Under the pieces are notes generated by a model. It saw nothing but the letters and a program-made list of their open reading frames with translations. It was not told the DNA's origin and did not search any database. A DNA stretch of 64,000 nt, from the NCBI GenBank assembly GCA_964485815.1, contig CAZAJX010000006.1:1-64000 (forward strand). Reading direction: 5' to 3'. This DNA comes from SFLA01 sp964485815. Lineage in GTDB: Bacteria > Bacillota > Clostridia > Oscillospirales > CAG-382. Below, piece after piece: positions 1 through 7,135 of this stretch; position 1 is the first letter of the stretch; every line of letters begins with the position of its first letter. The position numbers and the translations under genes were made by a program.

Positions 1-2
1 AT

Positions 3-527
3 GTTGTTATCTCTATGGACTTTATGCTTCACTTTGGCCTTAGAATTGACGAAGCCACCTCTTTGAAGTTGACTTATCTGAAGCGTGCACTCAATCACGG
101 TGAACTTATGGTTACGGGTAAAGGCGGTAAACAGCGTGTAATCTCATTCGATGAAGGCGGCGAGCAGAGAGCGATTATTGAGAAGTGGTTATCCTTTGCA
201 GAAGCGGGCGGTAAGTACCCCACGGATTATCTGATCTGTGACAAAAAGTGCAGAAGTGTGGAAAAGAAGAAAAAGAGTATGCAGAACTGGCTGATCCGTA
301 TGAAAAAGCAGATCCTTGAACCCAACAGATCTGAGTTTACCGAACCCGGCAAAAAGCCAAGAAGAGATACCATTTCCTTTCACGGCTTGCGCCATACATT
401 TGCACAGAACTATTTGACTGAGCTTAGCTATATGAATCCCAAGGATGCAAGACTTAAAGTAAGCCAGGCGCTCGGACACGAAAGAATGGAAATCACAAGG
501 GTATATACGAACGAAAAGAAAACTTAA
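3..527 (+). CDS. Tyrosine recombinase/integrase, C-terminal catalytic part (5' end outside window)
   Basis: The reading frame is open to the window edge, so this is the C-terminal part of a longer phage-type integrase. It shows the catalytic landmarks of tyrosine recombinases: the first Arg in FGLRIDEA, a GKGGKQR turn with the beta-sheet Lys, HGLRHTFA with the second box Arg, LGHERMEITR with the late His, and the Tyr nucleophile in VYTN. The family cuts and rejoins DNA through a 3'-phosphotyrosine. It stands beside a large serine recombinase, so this is a mobile-element end. An internal ATG at 15 exists but lies inside the catalytic domain and is not a plausible start. The protein stops soon after the Tyr, which is normal for the family. 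Confidence 0.85.
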   Translation, partial: VVISMDFMLHFGLRIDEATSLKLTYLKRALNHGELMVTGKGGKQRVISFDEGGEQRAIIEKWLSFAEAGGKYPTDYLICDKKCRSVEKKKKSMQNWLIRMKKQILEPNRSEFTEPGKKPRRDTISFHGLRHTFAQNYLTELSYMNPKDARLKVSQALGHERMEITRVYTNEKKT

Positions 528-592
528 TTGACCTTTTGAAATAAGGCAATCGGCGTAGAAATCCATACAGCGGTAGTTACTATCGGAGGACT

Positions 593-652
593 ATGCCGAA
601 AACAATCATACAGCAATATGCTTTGAAATATTATTATACAAAAGGAGTGTGA
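593..652 (+). CDS. Tiny ORF (19 aa) coupled to the next gene
   Basis: A 19-codon frame (MPKTIIQQYALKYYYTKGV) follows a strong GGAGG at 585-589, although the spacing to the ATG is only 3 bases. Its TGA overlaps the ATG of the next small gene (TGATG), a layout typical of translational coupling. No family is recognised. It may be a genuine leader peptide of the mobile element or chance. Confidence 0.3.
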   Translation: MPKTIIQQYALKYYYTKGV

Positions 653-831
653 TGCCTATAACTAAAAAGCCTGATTCCGAAACGACTGCGAAAAATGAAC
701 TCGGAACGCAAAGATTTACTGTTACGAATATCACACCCGAGTTTGATGATAAAAACGATAAGCCACGGGAAAGGCAACTGATAGAGAGCTTATATCGGAT
801 TTTTTCAAAATACGAGAAAGTTCAAAAATAA
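652..831 (+). CDS. Small mobile-element protein, TnpW-like
   Basis: A 59-residue charged protein directly upstream of a serine recombinase. Its middle (GTQRFTVTNITPEF) and end (LIESLYRIFSKYEK) follow the pattern of the short TnpW-type proteins of Tn4451-like elements: a G-x-x-x-F-x-V strand followed by a helix ending in L-I-x-x. That match is from memory of the family and is weak at this length. The start chosen is the ATG, four bases after AAAGGAG at 641-647; a GTG three bases earlier sits too close to the ribosome site. The function of TnpW is unknown. A strong hairpin separates it from the recombinase. Confidence 0.5.
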   Translation: MPITKKPDSETTAKNELGTQRFTVTNITPEFDDKNDKPRERQLIESLYRIFSKYEKVQK

Positions 832-843
832 TGCGTTGAAATG

Positions 844-883
844 AAGAGCCACCGATGGTATAATTATATTATCGGTGGCTCTT
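844..883 (+). terminator. Perfect 13-bp hairpin before the recombinase
   Basis: Arms AAGAGCCACCGAT (844-856) and ATCGGTGGCTCTT (871-883) pair perfectly around a 14-base AT-rich loop and are followed by TCTTCTT. It ends the small-ORF transcript and lies just before the AGGAGG of the recombinase gene, so it could also work as an attenuator. Confidence 0.7.
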
Positions 884-902
884 TCTTCTTAGGAGGAAGA
901 GC

Positions 903-2426
903 ATGACAAAAACAGATGCTATTTATGCAAGACAGTCGGTTGACAAGATGGACAGTATCTCCATTGAAAGTCAGATCGAGTTTTGCAAATACGAAACAAG
1001 GGGTGAAGAACACCGAGTATATCAGGATAAAGGCTATTCAGGCAAAAATACAGAGCGACCGCAGTTTCAGGAAATGCTGAACGCAATCCGCAAGGGCGAG
1101 ATCAAACGGGTTATTTGTTACAAGTTAGACCGTATCAGCCGTTCCATCCTCGATTTTGCAACAATGATGGATGAGTTTCAGCGATACGGCGTTGAGTTTG
1201 TTTCCTGCACCGAAAAATTTGATACTTCTACCCCGATGGGCAGAGCGATGCTGAATATATGTATCGTATTCGCACAGCTTGAGCGCGAGACCATACAGCA
1301 GCGTGTTACCGATGCTTACTGCGCCCGTAGCCGCAGAGGATTTTATATGGGCGGCAGAGTACCCTTCGGGTATAAATTAGAACCGTATCAGATTGACGGC
1401 AAGCGCACCTCTCGGTACGTTGTTGACGAGGAGGAAGCAGAGATTATACGTCTTATCTATTCACTATATTCCGAACCGCAGATTTCCTATAACGATATTG
1501 TTAAGCACCTGATTGAAAACGGGATTCGTAATAAACGCTTACCAAGCGGTTGCTGGGATAAGGCACGCATTGCCGATATGATTAAAAATCCTATCTATGT
1601 GAAGGCTGATCTGTCCGTTTATCAGTTTTTTAAGGGACAAGGCTCGGAGCTTCACAATCCGCCCGAAGATTACATTGGCACCAACGGATTATATCTATAC
1701 GCCGAGAAAACGGCAAAGCGTAAAACGGTATCTCTTGAAAATCAGCATATCGTTGTTGCCCCTCACGAGGGTATTGTCCCTGCGGATATATGGCTGAGAG
1801 CAAGGCTAAAATGCCTGAATAACAAGCAGGTGGCAAAGCCACTGAAGGCTTCAAACACCTGGCTTGCAGGAAAGATTAAGTGTGCCAAGTGCGGATATGC
1901 TTTAACCGTTCGCAAAGCCAAGACCAAGGTGGGCAGATACTTCATTTGCAGCCGTCATATGCAGACCTTAAATGGTTGTGACGGTGTAGGCGGACTACAC
2001 GCCTACGAGGTTGAAGAAACCGTGTTGGATGCCATAAAGGAACGCCTGAAAATATTTGATGTACTTACCGATTCTACACAAAAAACAAATAATAGCAACA
2101 CACAAATTGACGAGCTGAATTTAAAAATTGAAAAGTGCCAAACCGAGATTGAAAAGCTGATGGATAAGCTGGCAGATGCTGATGATATTCTGACAGACTA
2201 TATCCGTACCCGTGTAAAAGAGTTGGACGCCAAAAAGAAGGACTGCCAAAAGCAGATTGCTGAACTTGAACCGCTTGTAACAGCCACACAGGACGTACAC
2301 GAGATTACGGGGTATATGGATAAGTGGGAGGCACTTTCCGTCAGCGACAAAATGGCGGTGGTGGATATTTTGATCTCCAAAATCAGCGCAAGCGAAAACA
2401 ATATCGAAATCACGTGGAAGTTTTAA
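903..2426 (+). CDS. Large serine recombinase (site-specific, TnpX/integrase type)
   Basis: 507 residues with the usual order of large serine recombinases. The N-terminal resolvase domain (1-150) has the nucleophile Ser12 in YARQS, the helix E entry, and the YKLDRISRS and MGRAMLNI motifs. A recombinase domain follows (about 165-300, beginning GGRVPFGYKLE). Then comes a zinc ribbon with Cys327 and Cys330 plus later Cys residues in FICSRHMQTLNGC, and a long coiled coil (about 395-455). These enzymes integrate or excise elements at short att sites without host factors. AGGAGGAAG lies just before the ATG. The gene ends directly at an apparently interrupted host gene, as expected for a recombinase encoded at the end of its own element. 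Confidence 0.95.
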   Translation: MTKTDAIYARQSVDKMDSISIESQIEFCKYETRGEEHRVYQDKGYSGKNTERPQFQEMLNAIRKGEIKRVICYKLDRISRSILDFATMMDEFQRYGVEFVSCTEKFDTSTPMGRAMLNICIVFAQLERETIQQRVTDAYCARSRRGFYMGGRVPFGYKLEPYQIDGKRTSRYVVDEEEAEIIRLIYSLYSEPQISYNDIVKHLIENGIRNKRLPSGCWDKARIADMIKNPIYVKADLSVYQFFKGQGSELHNPPEDYIGTNGLYLYAEKTAKRKTVSLENQHIVVAPHEGIVPADIWLRARLKCLNNKQVAKPLKASNTWLAGKIKCAKCGYALTVRKAKTKVGRYFICSRHMQTLNGCDGVGGLHAYEVEETVLDAIKERLKIFDVLTDSTQKTNNSNTQIDELNLKIEKCQTEIEKLMDKLADADDILTDYIRTRVKELDAKKKDCQKQIAELEPLVTATQDVHEITGYMDKWEALSVSDKMAVVDILISKISASENNIEITWKF

Positions 2427-2427
2427 A

Positions 2428-2532
2428 ATAATACTTCATGTTGAATGTAAAGGTGACGGTATGCGTATCGTTCAGGACGCGCTGGATTACAAAAACTTTT
2501 ACGCATATAACCCTGCGTTTGATAAGAAATAA
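2428..2532 (+). pseudogene. 3' remnant of a host gene split by the element (inferred)
   Basis: Immediately after the recombinase a different frame stays open to a TAA, encoding IILHVECKGDGMRIV followed by ALDYKNFYAYNPAFDKK. It has no start or ribosome site of its own and is followed at once by a terminator. The simplest reading is the C-terminal coding end of a chromosomal gene into which the element inserted; the 5' part would lie beyond the element's left end, outside this window. I do not recognise the family. Confidence 0.45.
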
Positions 2533-2534
2533 AA

Positions 2535-2575
2535 CTCACCCCAAGAAGCCGCTTTGTTTCTTGGGGTGAATTTTC
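2535..2575. terminator. Bidirectional terminator, member of the CACCCC/GGGGTG repeat family
   Basis: CACCCCAAGAA (2537-2547) pairs with TTCTTGGGGTG (2558-2568), with A-rich and T-rich flanks, between the converging host remnant and tag. It is a single, shortened copy of the intergenic repeat described elsewhere in the window. Confidence 0.8.
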
Positions 2576-3130
2576 TTATCCGCCGGTTTTGTGCAGGTAA
2601 CAATCCGTATCGTGGGAATGTATTATTCCTATGGCTTGCAGGTAGGAATAGATAATGACCGAGCCCACGAATTTCATTCCCCTTTTTTGCAGATCCTTTG
2701 AGATGGCATCCGACAAGGCGTTTGTTGTTTTGCCCGTTTCGTAAAGGATGTTTTCCTTTGTAAAGGTTAGCAGATACGCGTAAAAAGAGCCGTATTCATC
2801 TGATATTTTCTCAAAAATCTTACTGTTCTGAATGCTTGCGGATATTTTAAGTCCGTTTCTTATGATACCCTTGTTTTGCATCAGCTCGTTTATCTTGTTG
2901 TAATCGTAAGAAGCGACGGTAGCAAGATCGAAATTATCGTACGCTTTTCGAAAAGCTTCCCGTTTATTCAGGACGCACTCCCAGGAAAGACCCGCCTGAA
3001 AGGATTCCAGAATGAGCATTTCGTACAAATACTTTTCATCAAAATTCGGCACGCACCACTCGGTATCGTGGTATTCCACGTACAAAGGATTTTTTAAATT
3101 GCACCACGAGCATCTTTTGGGTGTTTCCAT
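2576..3130 (-). CDS. tag: DNA-3-methyladenine glycosylase I
   Basis: A 184-residue protein of the usual length for Tag, the helix-hairpin-helix glycosylase that removes 3-methyladenine from alkylated DNA. Visible signatures: RCSWC near the N-terminus, YHDTEW, ESFQAGLSW with Glu42 at the position of the base-binding acid, and KRGMKFVGS near the end. The zinc-snap residues line up with the E. coli protein: Cys7, His21, His173 and Cys177. The usual Gly after YHDxEW is Cys here. It starts 5 bases after the stop of the DUF4855 gene upstream, so both are likely co-transcribed, without an obvious functional link. Confidence 0.93.
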   Translation of the reverse strand: METPKRCSWCNLKNPLYVEYHDTEWCVPNFDEKYLYEMLILESFQAGLSWECVLNKREAFRKAYDNFDLATVASYDYNKINELMQNKGIIRNGLKISASIQNSKIFEKISDEYGSFYAYLLTFTKENILYETGKTTNALSDAISKDLQKRGMKFVGSVIIYSYLQAIGIIHSHDTDCYLHKTGG

Positions 3131-3135
3131 ACCGC

Positions 3136-5229
3136 TTATTTCCTCTTCTTTTTAAGGATCACCGAGGTTACGGCGGCAACGCCCAGCGCCGCGCCGATGC
3201 CTGCGGTTATCCACAGCCACTTGTTTGATGATACGGGCGTTTTTTCCACCGAAGCGGAAACATCGGATTCCTCGTTTTCAACGGCAGGCTTTACCGTAAT
3301 ATTGACGGTTACGGAGTTACTGAGTGTATATCCATCGGACAGTTTCACGGTAAAAGAATCCGCGCCCGAATAGTCACCGTCCGCAACGTAGGTGTATTTG
3401 CCGTAGGAATTGTCTATTTTAAGGGTTCCGTGAGCGGGAGGGGTTTCTATAATAAACTCTTTTTCCATACTCTTATCCCAGCCCCGTATCATACCCACCA
3501 GCCTGTTACCTGCGGTTACGCTTTCCTCGGTTTCCGTATAAATAGAGGGGAAAGAATACTCGTACGTGCCCTTTATGAATTTATAAGTATCGTCATAAAC
3601 CGCACGCAGGGTTGCGTTTGTGGATTTGCAGGCGGTATAAAAGGTGCCGGGGGCGGCGTTCTGATAATATGCGTGGGCGGCGCCCGTCATATATCCCGTA
3701 ATATAGCCGTAATTAAGATATGCGCGGTAACGCTTGACCGCTTCTTCAAACGCCGCAGAGCCGGGATACGCCATATCCCAATGCAATTCCATTTCTATGC
3801 CCATACCGTATTTGTTTATGGTATCCGCAAAGGAGGTAAACATCCCCTGCTTTGCATAGGAAAGGAAGGAATAGTTGGGCTGCATAAACGCTGTATCGAA
3901 AAGATCGTTGGCATCCTCAAAACCGGATGCGAGATAAAAGGGTATCCAGAACAGCTTTTTGCCCTTTTCGCGGCAGTAATCCGCAACGGAGCGCATAAAG
4001 GGAACATCCGAGCCCATTTCCGTATAGGTAACAGATTCCGAAGTCCAATAAAAGCCGCCCAACTCAAGGTTTTCGTAGCCCTTTTCTTCAAACAGACTGC
4101 ACACGTAATCCATATACCATTTGTATATAGCCAGACGTTTTTCGGGCGTATCCCCTTTTTCGGAAACGCCGTCGCCGTTTATGTCCCCGAAATCTCTGTC
4201 CTGCTTTGAATATGCGTAAGGCATCGCCACCACAAGGCGGAGCTTGTAATCGGGTTTTCCCAGCTTTTCCTTCACCTTGCCTACGGCGGAGTTTAAAGCG
4301 GATGCGTTATAGGTTTCATCAAAAACGCTTAAAGCAAAGGTTTCCCAGTCCTCTTTGGTGTTGTAGCTTCCGTTTTGATAATACAGCTTGCCGCCCGAAG
4401 GGCACAGTCCCTGAAGAGAGCAGTACACAACGCTGTCAAACATAGTATCGGTAATATTGCCGTCCTTATCCAGATACGCCACGTAAGGAAGCAGCATTTC
4501 CTCGGTAGCATTTACATATTCCGAGGAATAGGTTTTGTTAGTTGCCGCATCGTAATCGTAACCGCAATACAGCACTACCATATCGCGGAAGCCTTCCGTA
4601 CCTCGGTCATAGCCCTGATAAACCGTGTCCGCATCCTTTTTGAAGGGGACTTCGCTTCCGTCAAGGGCTTCGCCGTATATTTCTATTTCATCGCAGAACA
4701 CGTTTACGAGAACATCGAACTCTATCTTTACGTATTTCGCCTTAAAGCGTGTACCGCCCTCAAACTCATAGGATTCCATACGGGTAACGGGGTTGCCCGT
4801 TTTGCTTTCGTCGGAAAGGGAGTAGGCTGTCATATAATCCACGCCGTTTTCGGAAACGTACACTCTTAAGAAGCGGGGACAGTATATTCCCGCGCCGTAA
4901 TTCGATAAGAAGGAGGCTTTAAAGCCGGTTATTGCCGACGTTTCCTTAAGCTCAAACACTATTTCACGGGTTTTTCCGCGGTAAAAAGTTACGAATTCCT
5001 TGTTGGCGTAATTTGCGCTTTTTGAATATTTGCCATCGGTAAGAGGCGAATAATCCCCGGATTCCTCGCCCAGAAGATAATAGCTTTGGGAAATATCCTC
5101 ACCGAAGCTCACTTGGGGTGTTAAACCCGCAATAAGATTTTTGTTTTCCTGCGCCATAACGTTTCCTCCCAAAAGAGATATAATAAAAAGTGCCGCAACG
5201 AATATGGAGATAGGTTTTTTAAAAGCCAT
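3136..5229 (-). CDS. Secreted DUF4855 surface protein with C-terminal membrane anchor
   Basis: Signal peptide (first 25 or so residues, ending VMA), then a discoidin-like beta region (LRVYVSENG, YVKIEF). The DUF4855 core, about residues 200-530, contains YCGYDYD, MFDSVVYCSLQG, FYWTSESV and EMELHWDMAY. A cadherin/VCBS-like domain (about 575-645) with GTLKIDNSYGKYTYV follows, then a Ser/Glu-rich stalk, one membrane helix and KKKRK. DUF4855 proteins have a TIM-barrel look and are thought to act on glycans, but no activity is known to me. The start is the ATG seven bases after GGAGGT; an earlier in-frame GTG lies within that ribosome site. It is divergent from the alpha-galactosidase-like gene, hinting at a shared carbohydrate role. 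Confidence 0.85.
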   Translation of the reverse strand: MAFKKPISIFVAALFIISLLGGNVMAQENKNLIAGLTPQVSFGEDISQSYYLLGEESGDYSPLTDGKYSKSANYANKEFVTFYRGKTREIVFELKETSAITGFKASFLSNYGAGIYCPRFLRVYVSENGVDYMTAYSLSDESKTGNPVTRMESYEFEGGTRFKAKYVKIEFDVLVNVFCDEIEIYGEALDGSEVPFKKDADTVYQGYDRGTEGFRDMVVLYCGYDYDAATNKTYSSEYVNATEEMLLPYVAYLDKDGNITDTMFDSVVYCSLQGLCPSGGKLYYQNGSYNTKEDWETFALSVFDETYNASALNSAVGKVKEKLGKPDYKLRLVVAMPYAYSKQDRDFGDINGDGVSEKGDTPEKRLAIYKWYMDYVCSLFEEKGYENLELGGFYWTSESVTYTEMGSDVPFMRSVADYCREKGKKLFWIPFYLASGFEDANDLFDTAFMQPNYSFLSYAKQGMFTSFADTINKYGMGIEMELHWDMAYPGSAAFEEAVKRYRAYLNYGYITGYMTGAAHAYYQNAAPGTFYTACKSTNATLRAVYDDTYKFIKGTYEYSFPSIYTETEESVTAGNRLVGMIRGWDKSMEKEFIIETPPAHGTLKIDNSYGKYTYVADGDYSGADSFTVKLSDGYTLSNSVTVNITVKPAVENEESDVSASVEKTPVSSNKWLWITAGIGAALGVAAVTSVILKKKRK

Positions 5230-5252
5230 AAAATGCACCTCCGTTTTTTAAA

Positions 5253-5281
5253 ATTATACTTTATTTGCTTCCTGCTGTCAA
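5253..5281 (-). promoter_or_regulatory. Consensus sigma-A promoter for the DUF4855-tag operon
   Basis: On the minus strand TTGACA (5276-5281) and TATAAT (5253-5258) are separated by 17 bases. It stands back to back with the promoter of the glycosidase gene. Confidence 0.85.
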
Positions 5282-5293
5282 CGGCGTTTTGGC

Positions 5294-5322
5294 TTGACGA
5301 ACGGGAGAAAGTAATATATAAT
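5294..5322 (+). promoter_or_regulatory. Promoter for the alpha-galactosidase-like gene
   Basis: TTGACG (5294-5299), 17 bases, TATAAT (5317-5322). Transcription should begin near 5329, leaving almost no leader before the AGGAG ribosome site and ruling out upstream start codons of the downstream gene. Confidence 0.8.
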
Positions 5323-5343
5323 AACAGCAGGAGAGTGTTGATT

Positions 5344-6897
5344 GTGATAAATATACTTCGTACACCCGATGATATTAAAATATACTGCGAGGGAGAAAAC
5401 ACGGATGCCGTCTTTGAAACCGTTTCGGAAAACGGCGCTCTTGCCGTGTACGTTACGGCGCAAAAAGCAAAAGTAAAAAGGCTACTGCTCCGCTGGAACT
5501 ATCCCACAAGAGAAAACACACGTGTAATGGGTGATAAATGGGAAAGGGCTTACGGCGATATGACCTGGTCATCCCTTAACGGCGAAGTGTTTATGCCCTG
5601 GTATTTTCTTGCATCCAACGGCAAAAATACCGTAGGATGCGGTGTGAAAACGGGAGCAAACGCCTTCGTGTGCTTTCAGTATGACGGGCAGGGAGTCACC
5701 TGCCATATCGACCTGCGTAACGGCGGAAAAGGAGTAAATTTAAAGGGCAGAAGAATAAAAGCCTGCGAGATTGTCTGCCGTGAATACGAAGGAGTTACCG
5801 AATTCGAGGCGGCGAAAAGCTTTTGCGCCCTTATGTGTGAAAACCCCGTTTTGCCCGTCGAACCCGTATACGGAAGCAACAACTGGTATTACGCTTACGG
5901 GGTAAGCAGTAAAGAGGATATTATAAAGGACTGCCAGGTCATCGCATCCCTTACAATGGGTTTAAAAAACCGCCCATATATGGTCATTGACGACGGCTGG
6001 TCCCAAAACTCCTGCTCGGGTCCCTGGTACCCTAACGAAAAATACGGGGATATGGGCGAAATTGCCGATACCTTCAAGAAAATGGACGTAAAAGCGGGAA
6101 TATGGTTCAGACCGCTTCACGATATAAAAGAAGAAGCCGAGCATCCCGAACGGTGCATAAACAGATGGGAAAACCGTTTTCTCGACCCCACCCACCCCGA
6201 GGTGAAAAAATATCTGGCAGACACGGTTCGCCGTATACGGGACTGGGGCTACACCCTCATAAAGCACGATTATTCCACTTTCGATCTGTTCGGCAGATAC
6301 GGATTTTCTCTTAACGGAATGATCGCCTCCGATGGGGACTGGCATTTTTACGACGATACCAAGACCAACGCAGAGATAGTAAAGGACCTTTACCTGCTTA
6401 TACAGAGAGAGGCGGGGGATGCCGTGGTGATCGGATGCAACACCGTATCCCATCTTTGTGCGGGAACACATGCGCTCAACCGTATCGGCGACGATACCAG
6501 CGGCAGGCATTGGTCGAGAACGAGAACGCTGGGCATAAACTCGCTGGCGTTCAGAATGTGCCAGAACAACACCTTTTATTCCGCCGATGCGGACTGTGTG
6601 GGAATACTGGAAGAAAACATCCCCTGGTCACTTAACAAAAAGTGGCTTTACCTGCTGGCATGCAGCGGAACACCTCTGTTCGTTTCCATACAGCCGAGGG
6701 CTTTGACGGAGGAAATGAAAGAAGATCTTGTGCAGGCATTCAAGGTGAATTCGGTTCAGCAAAACAGCGCCGAGCCTTTGGATTGGACCTACAACAACAC
6801 TCCGTCGGTATGGAATATTGACGGGCAGGAAACCGAATTCGATTTTATAGAGGATTCCTACCCCGCTCTGCTGGACGGAAACACGCAGCCTTATTAA
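5344..6897 (+). CDS. Alpha-galactosidase-like glycosidase (clan GH-D, GH36/GH27 type)
   Basis: A 517-residue cytoplasmic protein with an N-terminal beta-sandwich and a TIM barrel. Barrel motifs match clan GH-D: YMVIDDGW, AGIWFRP, DPTHPEVKKYL, LIKHDYS with the likely nucleophile Asp309, and IGDDTSGRHW with Asp383/384 as likely acid/base. Retaining enzymes of this clan release alpha-linked galactose or related sugars; the exact substrate cannot be read from sequence. The start is taken as GTG at 5344, ten bases after AGGAG at 5329-5333; TTG at 5338 is possible. The frame is open further upstream but crosses the promoter. No signal peptide, so it acts on imported sugars. A terminator follows. 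Confidence 0.82.
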   Translation: MINILRTPDDIKIYCEGENTDAVFETVSENGALAVYVTAQKAKVKRLLLRWNYPTRENTRVMGDKWERAYGDMTWSSLNGEVFMPWYFLASNGKNTVGCGVKTGANAFVCFQYDGQGVTCHIDLRNGGKGVNLKGRRIKACEIVCREYEGVTEFEAAKSFCALMCENPVLPVEPVYGSNNWYYAYGVSSKEDIIKDCQVIASLTMGLKNRPYMVIDDGWSQNSCSGPWYPNEKYGDMGEIADTFKKMDVKAGIWFRPLHDIKEEAEHPERCINRWENRFLDPTHPEVKKYLADTVRRIRDWGYTLIKHDYSTFDLFGRYGFSLNGMIASDGDWHFYDDTKTNAEIVKDLYLLIQREAGDAVVIGCNTVSHLCAGTHALNRIGDDTSGRHWSRTRTLGINSLAFRMCQNNTFYSADADCVGILEENIPWSLNKKWLYLLACSGTPLFVSIQPRALTEEMKEDLVQAFKVNSVQQNSAEPLDWTYNNTPSVWNIDGQETEFDFIEDSYPALLDGNTQPY

Positions 6898-6913
6898 TAA
6901 CCTGCTCCTAACC

Positions 6914-6948
6914 TACTCCCGTTTTAAAAAAGCGGGAGTATTTTTGCG
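6914..6948 (+). terminator. Rho-independent terminator
   Basis: TACTCCCG pairs with CGGGAGTA around a TTTTAAAAAAG loop and is followed by a T run, after the glycosidase stop codon. Confidence 0.8.
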
Positions 6949-6966
6949 TTTATAAAGGGAAAAATA

Positions 6967-6995
6967 TAGACAAACAAGTTGAATTGTGGTAATAT
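6967..6995 (+). promoter_or_regulatory. Upstream promoter P1 of the ligase-tetR-bioY-trxB operon
   Basis: TAGACA (6967-6972), 17 bases, TAATAT (6990-6995). An operator-like 12-mer begins two bases after the -10 box. The same TAGACA-N17-TAATAT pair drives the duplicated peptidase cassette elsewhere in the window. Confidence 0.6.
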
Positions 6996-6996
6996 G

Positions 6997-7101
6997 TTTA
7001 AGTTAACACATAATTATTTTTTGCCTTTCACAAGAAGATGTTGACAAAACAACAATTCTGTGGTATAGTATCGCAGTAAAAGTGAACAATGTTAACTTAA
7101 A
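6997..7101. promoter_or_regulatory. Pair of inverted operator-like 12-mers bracketing P2
   Basis: TTTAAGTTAACA (6997-7008) and its exact reverse complement TGTTAACTTAAA (7090-7101) lie at the transcription starts expected for P1 and P2. Each contains the palindrome GTTAAC. The likely ligand is the TetR protein encoded in the same operon; this is inference. Confidence 0.6.
7041..7069 (+). promoter_or_regulatory. Main promoter P2 of the ligase-tetR-bioY-trxB operon
   Basis: TTGACA (7041-7046), 17 bases, TATAGT (7064-7069): near consensus. The second operator-like 12-mer lies about 20 bases downstream of the -10 box. Confidence 0.85.
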
Positions 7102-7135
7102 GACTGTATATCACACAAACGGAGGCAAAATTAAA

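Noticed and set aside
5233..5343. N-terminal extension of the alpha-galactosidase-like protein from ATG 5233
   Set aside because: It would cross the divergent promoter region and the gene's own -35 and -10 boxes; the ribosome site lies at 5329.
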